A model generated the notes under the pieces. It saw only the letters and a list, made by a program, of their open reading frames with translations. It made no database searches and was not told the origin of the DNA. The position numbers and the translations under genes are program-made. From positions 1-10,062 of the forward strand of contig JAQBFJ010000183.1 in assembly GCA_032123435.1 (NCBI GenBank): a stretch of 10,062 nt of DNA, in the 5' to 3' direction. This document shows positions 1 through 6,138 of the stretch, one piece after another. Position 1 is the first letter of the stretch, and the number at the start of each line of letters is the position of its first letter. The stretch is from JAQBFJ01 sp032123435. GTDB taxonomy: Bacteria; Verrucomicrobiota; Kiritimatiellia; UBA8416; JAQBFJ01.

Positions 1-518
1 CCTCGTGGAGTTTTTGCGAGGACATGATTTACAATATGGAATATACGTTTCTCTATGCCGGAATGCGACTGATAGATTTTGGAGTTATCTTCTCCTTCTT
101 CTTCTTCGCGTGGTGGATGTTATCGCGCAGGAGTGAGAGAAAGAGTCTCGCGCCCTGTTTCGGATATACGGGTTTGCTCCTGTTCTTTGCCTACTGTTCA
201 CTTGAATTGAACAGTTTGCTGTTCTGGAAGCTGAAGGAATTTCAATCGGGAGGCATATCCGTATTGTGGGCCATATTTGCGATAGGCTTCATTTCCGGAG
301 GCATTTGGAAAAATGTGAAACCTCTGCGCTACATAGGACTTGCTCTGTTCGTGATTGTTACGGGGAAAGTCATCCTGGTCGATCTTTCTGATATGGATGT
401 GGTTTACAAAGTTATCGCCTTCTTTGTTGTGGGGCTCGCGATGCTCCTGGGTTCGTTCGCGTATATTTATTCTAACAAAAAGTTTATTCAAACACCTGCT
501 TCGGAGGAAAGAGAATGA
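1..518 (+). CDS. DUF2339-like polytopic membrane protein, C-terminal part (5' end outside window)
   Basis: The reading frame is open to the left edge (in frame from base 3), and the first ATG at 24 has no clear ribosome binding site, so this is most likely the end of a longer gene rather than a 164-residue protein. Counting from that ATG, about five hydrophobic segments are visible (roughly residues 8-34, 46-68, 76-94, 101-121 and 127-149). The stretch around 'KVILVDLSDMD', followed by a final helix ending in 'LLGSFAYIYS', matches the C-terminal pattern I know from DUF2339 predicted membrane proteins (Lys-Val-x-Leu-Val-Asp-Leu, then a last helix ending Gly-Ser-Phe-x-Tyr). The family is an integral inner-membrane protein of unknown biochemical function. 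The stop overlaps the next start as ATGA, so the two genes are co-transcribed. The DUF3999-like neighbour supports the call. Fairly sure of the family, not of any function. Confidence 0.72.
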   Translation, partial: SWSFCEDMIYNMEYTFLYAGMRLIDFGVIFSFFFFAWWMLSRRSERKSLAPCFGYTGLLLFFAYCSLELNSLLFWKLKEFQSGGISVLWAIFAIGFISGGIWKNVKPLRYIGLALFVIVTGKVILVDLSDMDVVYKVIAFFVVGLAMLLGSFAYIYSNKKFIQTPASEERE

Positions 519-1894
519 AAAAGATATTGATCACAGTACTTCTGGCACTCGTTGTTTCGGAGACTACATATGCGTCGGCAGATGCCTCGTATTTTCCGTA
601 TATGAAGAAATTGACACCGCCTGAGAACGCAAAAAGGGATGTTGCGACTTTTGTGGTTGATGAGGAAATGTTCGCAGAAACAGATAACGATTACGCCAAC
701 TTGCGTGTATACGGCAGAGACAAGGCCGAGACACCAAGCCTTGTGCGCAGTAAAAGAAAGAAAAGATCTGAGATCCGGGAGTACAGTGTCAGCATGAGGC
801 AAATAGCGTTCAAAACGCTTCCGGACAACATGATCCAGGTCATTCTTGAGCAGGTCAAACATGACGAGAAGTCGTTTGACAAACCTGAAGCGATTGTTTT
901 CTCAACGAAGATGCAGAATTATGAAAAGGAGGTGACAGTTTATGGAAGCAGTAACCAGAATAAGTGGGATCTGTTAGCTGAAAAGCAGCCTGTTTTTGAC
1001 TACACGAGGTTTATAGATATACGTAACAGCAAGATCAATATTAAGAAGGGCGGTTACAAGTATTATAAGATCGAAATATCCAATATCAGCGAGTCTCAAC
1101 AATCTCCCTACACGACAATCGCGCGTGAGAGCAGGAAGGGGGAGCAGGTTGGGGAGATTGAAGAAGCCAGCTTTAAGCGAGAAGATTTCAGAATAGATAA
1201 TATAGCTTTTAAAGGCACAAAGCCAACAGAAGTTAAGACCAGCGGGGTCACAACGGAATATTCGGTGAAAGACTTTGCGGTTGTTCATGATGGTAAAAAG
1301 ACGCTGGTGACGTTCAGTACGGCATGTACGCCGCTGACGTCTCTGGAGATTGTGACCTCCGACTCTAATTTTAGTCGCGGGGTCATGGTGGAAGGCTCCG
1401 ATTCCCAAAACGATGAGCCTTCCTGGTGTCGGATCTCGATGTCAAATGTCAGCAGGATACGAATGGGCAAATTCAATCAGGAGCATACAACTATTCATTT
1501 ATCCAAAGCGCAACGTTATTCGCGATACCGTATTACAATTCAAAATCTTGATAGTCCCGCGCTTGATATTACGTGTGTGAAGGCAGTAGGGGAAGTGCAC
1601 GAAGTGGTTTTCTTCTGCAAGGCTCCGGGCGATTGTCGCGTGCTCTACGGCGGCGAGAATATAAAGCCTCCTCAATATGACATCGCTGATGTGTTGAGGA
1701 AGACTGAAGGGGAGGACGCGGATACCTATTCTCCTGGTAAGCAGGAGGAGAACCTGGACTATTCAGGCGCGAAGACTTTCCGGTTTAAGCAAGGCAAGGC
1801 ATTGTTGATTATTATGGTACTGTTGATGGTGGCGACCCTTGCCTGGGCCATTGTAAAAGCAATCAAGAACGTTGATTCCATGGCGAAGGAGTGA
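515..1894 (+). CDS. DUF3999-like secreted, C-terminally membrane-anchored protein
   Basis: 459 residues. The start at 515 is supported by a strong GGAGG at 503-507 with a 7-base spacer and by an ATGA overlap with the upstream gene. Residues 1-20 form a Sec-type signal peptide (Lys-Lys, hydrophobic core, 'TTYASA' as likely cleavage region). A single transmembrane helix lies near residues 429-447, followed by a short basic tail, so the bulk should be periplasmic or outer-face. The middle contains two stretches resembling beta-sandwich carbohydrate-binding-like modules ('VTVYGSSNQNKWDLL' and 'GVMVEGSDSQNDEPSW'), each followed by a strand containing 'YYKIEI' or 'YRITI'. Near the C-terminus, 'VLYGGENIKPPQYDI' resembles the Tyr-Gly...Pro-x-Tyr-Asp motif I associate with DUF3999. 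DUF3999 genes often follow DUF2339 genes, as here. Biochemical role unknown; an envelope function is inferred from topology only. Base composition looks more AT-rich than the operon downstream. Confidence 0.65.
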   Translation: MKKILITVLLALVVSETTYASADASYFPYMKKLTPPENAKRDVATFVVDEEMFAETDNDYANLRVYGRDKAETPSLVRSKRKKRSEIREYSVSMRQIAFKTLPDNMIQVILEQVKHDEKSFDKPEAIVFSTKMQNYEKEVTVYGSSNQNKWDLLAEKQPVFDYTRFIDIRNSKINIKKGGYKYYKIEISNISESQQSPYTTIARESRKGEQVGEIEEASFKREDFRIDNIAFKGTKPTEVKTSGVTTEYSVKDFAVVHDGKKTLVTFSTACTPLTSLEIVTSDSNFSRGVMVEGSDSQNDEPSWCRISMSNVSRIRMGKFNQEHTTIHLSKAQRYSRYRITIQNLDSPALDITCVKAVGEVHEVVFFCKAPGDCRVLYGGENIKPPQYDIADVLRKTEGEDADTYSPGKQEENLDYSGAKTFRFKQGKALLIIMVLLMVATLAWAIVKAIKNVDSMAKE

Positions 1895-1900
1895 AGATTC

Positions 1901-1915
1901 TCAGAACAGTTCTGA
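1901..1915. promoter_or_regulatory. 15-base perfect palindrome between the two operons
   Basis: TCAGAAC-A-GTTCTGA is a perfect inverted repeat with a single central base, six bases after the stop of the DUF3999-like gene and 60 bases before the UbiA-family start. As RNA it could form only a weak six-pair stem with a three-base loop and has no T-run, so it does not look like an intrinsic terminator. The symmetry fits a dimeric repressor or activator operator for the downstream operon, but this is inference from position and symmetry only. The rest of the 81-base gap shows no clear promoter. Confidence 0.3.
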
Positions 1916-1975
1916 CGCTACCCGGGAGGAAGATGTTGGTTTGCAAAAGTTGAACCCCGAAAGGTAAAGTATATT

Positions 1976-2947
1976 ATGAGCATTAGAAAGTTTGTTTATG
2001 CATACATAAAATCAATGCGACTCTACTATGCTTTCATTACCGGCATTGCAGGCTGGATTGGTGTTTCTTTCTACAATTTCTGCATGCCGGAGCACTTCGA
2101 CTATTCACGTAGCGGCATCATTCTTGCGATGCTTTTTCTGAGCTGGGGCGTCAATCAAATCATCAATGATTACTTGGGCCTGCCAGAAGACCGCATCAAT
2201 GCACCCAACCGGCCAATGGTGACGGGTGAGTTGCATCCAGTCGGAGCTTTGGTGACGTCTATCGTTCTCATGTTTGGTGTTACGATTATAGCATTCTTTC
2301 TGAATCCATGGGCGGTGTTGCCCATCGTGATCGGCATTCTGCTTAACGTGCTGTACGAATATGCGAAGGCTTGGTCTTTGATTGGAAATGTGGTATTTGG
2401 GCTCTCCATCGCCATGTGCACCGTCTTTGGGTTCCTCGCTGCAGGTCCATTACCCGATCCTTTTATCACGAGCAACAGGGTTTGCGCATTCGTGCTCGTG
2501 GCTCTTCTGAATGGGGTTATGACCTACTACACATATTTCAAAGACTATGTCGGCGATGCCGCCGTCGGCAAGAGAACCTTTGTTGTAAAATACGGTCTTA
2601 CGGTGGCGCGATACGCTGGCGTGGTAGCAGCCATATTGCCTACGCTTGCATTCTTCTTTTTCCATCACATGGGATGGTTGCCCATGGGTGATGTCCTTTT
2701 CAGGCGTGACTTCATATTCTGTGGCGTTATGACGATCTTTCTGCAGGCATGGACCGCAATACTGTTTTTCAGAAACCCGGTCGGCGAGCAGACGTATTTC
2801 GGCCTCGCCACCAATATCCGGGCATGTGTCGCAGGCCAAATAACACTCATTGCGATCTTCAATGGCACGCTCGCGCTGTATTTGCTTTCGGCAAGTTACA
2901 TCTTCATTGGATTTCTCTTCAACCTTTACAAGGACACTAAGGCATGA
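1976..2947 (+). CDS. UbiA-family membrane prenyltransferase
   Basis: 323 residues, a usual length for the family, with about eight or nine hydrophobic helices. UbiA enzymes transfer an isoprenyl group from a diphosphate donor to an acceptor within the membrane, using two Asp-rich motifs that bind Mg2+-diphosphate. Motif 1 is visible at residues 64-80 (N64-D65...D72-R, then N78-R79-P80). Motif 2 is D190-x-x-x-D194 followed by 'GKRT'. The canonical first motif is N-D-x-x-D-x-x-x-D; here the middle Asp position (68) is Gly, so this is a divergent subfamily. The start at 1976 has a modest AAAGG at 1960-1964 with an 11-base spacer. It is the first gene of the seven-gene run, and its stop overlaps the radical SAM start (ATGA). 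The neighbouring lipid kinase and oxoamine synthase suggest a lipid or lipid-like acceptor. Donor chain length and acceptor cannot be read from the sequence. Sure of the family, not of the substrate. Confidence 0.9.
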   Translation: MSIRKFVYAYIKSMRLYYAFITGIAGWIGVSFYNFCMPEHFDYSRSGIILAMLFLSWGVNQIINDYLGLPEDRINAPNRPMVTGELHPVGALVTSIVLMFGVTIIAFFLNPWAVLPIVIGILLNVLYEYAKAWSLIGNVVFGLSIAMCTVFGFLAAGPLPDPFITSNRVCAFVLVALLNGVMTYYTYFKDYVGDAAVGKRTFVVKYGLTVARYAGVVAAILPTLAFFFFHHMGWLPMGDVLFRRDFIFCGVMTIFLQAWTAILFFRNPVGEQTYFGLATNIRACVAGQITLIAIFNGTLALYLLSASYIFIGFLFNLYKDTKA

Positions 2948-4230
2948 TGAAAACAAGATTTCTGACAGGATTCTCGAAAGCGGCGATTTATCTTCGGATC
3001 ATCCTGCATGTCCCCTGTTACTATCTCGTGCGCCCTGCATTCTTCAAATCGCCGCTTGAGTATTTCCGTTTTCTGCGGCGCGCTCTGCAACTGCTGATGA
3101 TATTCCGCCACAACAAAGTAGTGCGTGTGTTTAATGGATATAAGCTACATCTCTACTTACCAGCCTATCCGTCCAGGGCATTCTTCTATGCGCTGGAAAG
3201 TAAATTACTGAAACGCCCTTCCGGGCCGACAACTGTTGTCTTTTCCATGACCAAGGCATGCACATACCGTTGCAAACACTGCTATCAAAAGAATGATAAG
3301 GGATCAGATCTGGATGAGACCCTTATGATTGCAACGGCGCAGAAGGTGAGAGATGCCGGAGTGGCAATGTTCGATATTGAAGGGGGGGAGCCATTCGTTC
3401 GTTTTGAGCGACTCCTTAAACTTGTCGAGGCTCTTGATGACCGTTGTGAAATATGGGTCAACACTACGGGGGCCGGTGTCAAGTCCGGCATGATGGAGAA
3501 GCTCAAGGGAGCAGGCCTGTTCGGTTTGATGGTTTCCATCCACTCTCCCGATGCGGATATCCATGATGATTTCACGGGAACACCAGGCTCTTTTAAAACA
3601 GCATGCGAGATTCTTGGAACCTGCCGGCGTTTAGGACTAGTCGCTGCTTTTAACACCGTGCTGTCCGAGGGGGAAGTCAAGTCGGGTGGTATCAGCCGTA
3701 TTATGGAGCTTGCCCGCGAACTGGACTGTGATTATGTCCAGCTTATCCACCCTAAGCCCGCAGGAGTATGGCTGGGCCGCAAGGAAGACATGCAGACGGA
3801 TCGGTCTATTATCCAGATGGCCCGCAAAGAACACTTGCAATACAACAGTTCCGAAAGAAGATCCTATCCCTCCTTGGCGGCGCAGGTCTTTGAAGAAGCA
3901 GAATATGTTCTTGGCTGCACATCTGGCGCGGTTGATCGCTTCTATGTAGGAGCCAGCGGCGAGGTCCAGCCCTGCGAGTTTCTGAATATCTCTTTCGGCA
4001 ATGTGAATGAGGAGCCTTTTGATGAGATATACGAGCGAATGCGGTCCTATTTCCCGGAACCTTGCACTGACTGGTTATGTTGCACGCAGGCGGAAGCAAT
4101 CTGTGAGATTTTCAAGAAAAGAGAAAGCCATGATACGCCGCTGCCCTGGAGTGAGACAAGGCAGCTTGTCGATAATTGGCAACGCGGCAAGAAGACGCCG
4201 ATCTACGAGAAGCTTGGGATTTACAAATGA
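2944..4230 (+). CDS. Radical SAM enzyme with SPASM-like C-terminal cysteines
   Basis: 428 residues. The [4Fe-4S]/SAM site is C106-x3-C110-x2-C113 with a Tyr after the last Cys, and the SAM-binding GGEP motif is at 147-150. The C-terminal region has C325, C344 (in 'GEVQPCEF', followed by 'GNV'), C374, C379, C380 and C387. This is the layout of SPASM or Twitch auxiliary Fe-S domains. The first 80 residues precede the barrel and include a hydrophobic stretch at about 14-34, suggesting membrane association. ATG occurs twice in a row (2944 and 2947); AAGGA at 2930-2934 suits the first, which gives the ATGA overlap with UbiA. SPASM proteins often modify peptides, but no precursor peptide gene is seen nearby, so a lipid or small-molecule substrate in this operon is more likely (inference). 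The reaction cannot be predicted; alternatives are C-C bond formation, epimerisation or dehydrogenation. Confidence 0.88.
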   Translation: MMKTRFLTGFSKAAIYLRIILHVPCYYLVRPAFFKSPLEYFRFLRRALQLLMIFRHNKVVRVFNGYKLHLYLPAYPSRAFFYALESKLLKRPSGPTTVVFSMTKACTYRCKHCYQKNDKGSDLDETLMIATAQKVRDAGVAMFDIEGGEPFVRFERLLKLVEALDDRCEIWVNTTGAGVKSGMMEKLKGAGLFGLMVSIHSPDADIHDDFTGTPGSFKTACEILGTCRRLGLVAAFNTVLSEGEVKSGGISRIMELARELDCDYVQLIHPKPAGVWLGRKEDMQTDRSIIQMARKEHLQYNSSERRSYPSLAAQVFEEAEYVLGCTSGAVDRFYVGASGEVQPCEFLNISFGNVNEEPFDEIYERMRSYFPEPCTDWLCCTQAEAICEIFKKRESHDTPLPWSETRQLVDNWQRGKKTPIYEKLGIYK

Positions 4231-5147
4231 AAGCTCTGTTGATCATGAATCCCGGATCGCGATCCGGAAAGGGAAAGCAGCTTTGGTCCTTCTGGGAATC
4301 AAGACTGCAAGCCAAAGGGCTATCTTTTGACTCAACAATCACAACGCGAGTGGGTCATGGCGTTGAACTGGCCGCGGGCTCCAAGGATTACGATACGGTT
4401 GTTGCAGTTGGTGGAGACGGGACTATCAATGAGGTGCTCGACGGTGTAATCCAATCGGGGAGATCCGACCTTCGAATGGGCGTCCTGTATTCAGGAACGA
4501 GCCCCGACTTCTGCAAGTTCCATAACATCCCAACATCTCCTTTTAATGCCGTCGAAACACTGACCGCCGGGTTTTCTCGCCAAGTCGATGTCGGAAGAAT
4601 CACCTATTGCAGGGAAAGTGGAGAGAGAACAACTGCACACTTCGGGTGCGGCGTCAATGTCGGCCTTGGTGCTTCCGTTGCTCGCGTCTCAAATCTGCTT
4701 CGCAGGTTTACGGGAGATCTTCTAGGCACATGTATCGCCGTCATCTATTCGATTGCGGTGACACGCCCTACGGACATTGAGGTAACAATTGATGGTTCAC
4801 CGCAATTGCTGTCTAAAGCCAGCAATATCAGCATCCTGAAGAACCCCTTTATCGCATCCGGTTTACGCCTCAACCTGGATTTGCACACTGATGACGGCAG
4901 GCTGGTTTTGTTCGCCGTGCACGGCAAAACCAGATTCTCCGTGCTATCTATCCTGCCTGCCTTCTATTCAGGGAAGGCAGCCAGCCGGGACGACGTATTC
5001 ATCCGCAAATGTTCACGACTGACGATAACGTGTGCCAAGAGAACAGAAGTAGAGTTTGATGGTGATCCTCGAGGCTTCCTGCCAGCAGAGATTGAGATAC
5101 TTCCGACCGTCCTGCACTTAATAGGAGCAGACAATGAAAGAGTATGA
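4227..5147 (+). CDS. Diacylglycerol/sphingosine-type lipid kinase
   Basis: 306 residues from the ATG at 4227, chosen because it overlaps the upstream stop as ATGA and gives the typical family N-terminus ('MKALLIMNPGSRSGKGK', nucleotide-binding loop). An in-frame ATG at 4176 lies inside the upstream gene and would add 17 residues unlike the family. The ATP-binding GGDGT signature is at 62-66 in the context 'VAVGGDGTINEV'. The usual 'GTxNDF' element is 'GTSPDF' at 90-95, and the C-terminal 'DGE' is D278-G279-D280. Members phosphorylate a hydroxyl on a membrane lipid such as diacylglycerol, sphingosine or ceramide, at the cytoplasmic face; the family also includes YegS and the bacterial ceramide kinase CpgB. 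The oxoamine synthase and reductase downstream make a long-chain amino-alcohol or ceramide-like substrate attractive, but a prenyl alcohol made with UbiA is also possible. Sure of the family; substrate is inference. Confidence 0.88.
   Translation: MKALLIMNPGSRSGKGKQLWSFWESRLQAKGLSFDSTITTRVGHGVELAAGSKDYDTVVAVGGDGTINEVLDGVIQSGRSDLRMGVLYSGTSPDFCKFHNIPTSPFNAVETLTAGFSRQVDVGRITYCRESGERTTAHFGCGVNVGLGASVARVSNLLRRFTGDLLGTCIAVIYSIAVTRPTDIEVTIDGSPQLLSKASNISILKNPFIASGLRLNLDLHTDDGRLVLFAVHGKTRFSVLSILPAFYSGKAASRDDVFIRKCSRLTITCAKRTEVEFDGDPRGFLPAEIEILPTVLHLIGADNERV
5123..5127 (+). promoter_or_regulatory. Shine-Dalgarno AGGAG for the ThiL-like gene
   Basis: AGGAG lies inside the end of the lipid kinase gene, with a 6-base spacer to the ATG at 5134. 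It fixes that start, giving a 14-base overlap with the kinase gene rather than the ATGA overlap used elsewhere in the operon. Confidence 0.7.
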
Positions 5148-6138
5148 ACTCATCAGAAATATTGCGGGGGTGTTTCCTCGAAGCAAGTGTCAAAGAAACG
5201 AGCTCTTTGAGTGTGATGCGGAAATTGTCCAGATCGGGGACGATCTTTGGGGGCTGACCATGGACGACTTCAGTCCGGCAGAAGATCTGTTCACCTCGGA
5301 AGACCCAGTTAGACTCGGGGCCAATCTGGCCGTTGCGACTCTGAGCGACCTATTGGCCGCAGGCGCAGAACCAAAGTTTTTCATGCACAGCGTTTCTTTG
5401 CCTAGAAGCGTTGAACGAGAATTTGTTGATGGACTGATGGAAGGGATCAGGACGGTTCTCGGCAGCCTCAATTGTGCCATGTGCGGAGGTGATGTTGGAA
5501 CGGCCTGTCCTTGGCGGTTCTGTGGATTCGGGATGGGACCGATAAGCTCGGCTCACCCGCTCACCCGCCGCCTTCCTCAAGAACCGCAAGCGCTCTGGGT
5601 GACCGGCTCATTGGGCGACGCAAATCTGGCAGCCCTTCAGAAGACGCAGACACCTCAATTTGAACTGCGAAGCAAAGAAGCCGCATTGATCAGGTCATAC
5701 GCAACCGGGTGCATAGATACAAGCGGCGGATTGTTCGACGCTTTGTGGCTTCTTCATGAACAGAATCCGAAACTGAGATTCGATGTTCGGATGAATGACA
5801 TACCCATAGCCGAAGGTATCGACCATGCGGCAGCCACAAAGGGATTCCCGATGGAATCGGCGCTTCTGGGCGGCGCCGGGGAGTACGAATTGCTGTTCGC
5901 TACCCCTGAAACCTCGGCATCCGAGATTCGGGACAGGCTTTCTTCTATCGACGCCACATGCATTGGGACAATAGGTCAAGACCCACAAGCTGGAATCCAT
6001 CTTCACCGCCGTGACGGTTTGGAGAAGATTTTGACTAAAGCGCCGCCTTGTCCCAGAGCCGCAGCAAATGCTGAAGAGCATGTGCAGGAGGTCATGGTAA
6101 TGGCGCATCATCTCTTTGGGACAAGTGAACGACAATGA
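5134..6138 (+). CDS. ThiL/AIR-synthase-like (PurM superfamily) ATP-dependent enzyme
   Basis: 334 residues, close to the length of thiamine-monophosphate kinase. The PurM/ThiL fold is recognisable: G35-D36-D37, then D44-D45, 'SDLLAAGAEP' (71-80, ThiL 'NlSDiaAMGa.P'), G118-G119-D120 (ThiL 'GGDtt'), a D195-x-S197 motif, and 'GEYELLF' at 249-255. Several signature positions differ from true ThiL: the 'D-x-S-D-G-L' motif reads D195-T-S197-G198-G-L, and 'GGEDYELLF' reads with Gly-Glu in place of Glu-Asp. About 30 residues follow the usual end. ThiL phosphorylates thiamine phosphate; the superfamily also makes phosphorylated amides or thioacids (PurM, HypE, SelD). No thiamine gene is near, so this is more likely a paralog with another substrate in this operon (inference). 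Strong AGGAG start site; the stop overlaps the next ATG as ATGA. Sure of the superfamily, unsure of function. Confidence 0.78.
   Translation: MKEYELIRNIAGVFPRSKCQRNELFECDAEIVQIGDDLWGLTMDDFSPAEDLFTSEDPVRLGANLAVATLSDLLAAGAEPKFFMHSVSLPRSVEREFVDGLMEGIRTVLGSLNCAMCGGDVGTACPWRFCGFGMGPISSAHPLTRRLPQEPQALWVTGSLGDANLAALQKTQTPQFELRSKEAALIRSYATGCIDTSGGLFDALWLLHEQNPKLRFDVRMNDIPIAEGIDHAAATKGFPMESALLGGAGEYELLFATPETSASEIRDRLSSIDATCIGTIGQDPQAGIHLHRRDGLEKILTKAPPCPRAAANAEEHVQEVMVMAHHLFGTSERQ

Noticed and set aside
974..1408. 144-codon minus-strand ORF inside the DUF3999-like gene
   Set aside because: Shadow of the sense gene, with no family resemblance or ribosome binding site worth noting.
1901..1915. Palindrome as an intrinsic terminator
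   Set aside because: The stem would be only six pairs with no following T-run.
1935..1946. Sigma-54 type GG/GC promoter element
   Set aside because: The GG (1938-1939) and GC (1943-1944) are far too close together for the -24/-12 spacing.
1941..1975. Sigma-70 type promoter (TTGCAA with TAAAGT or TATATT) before the UbiA-family gene
   Set aside because: The spacing is 18 with a poor -10, or 23 with a better -10 that abuts the start codon; neither is convincing.
2450..2956. 168-codon minus-strand ORF opposite the UbiA-family gene
   Set aside because: It lies fully over a well-supported gene, has Cys- and charge-rich sequence with no recognisable domain, and has no operon logic.
3382..3388. 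Run of seven G bases in the radical SAM gene as a possible slippage or phase-variation site
   Set aside because: It encodes the conserved Gly-Gly of the GGEP motif, and the frame is intact on both sides; seven G is short for phase variation.
5134..6138. Calling the ThiL-like gene thiL
   Set aside because: Signature motifs differ from ThiL at several positions, and no thiamine genes are near.
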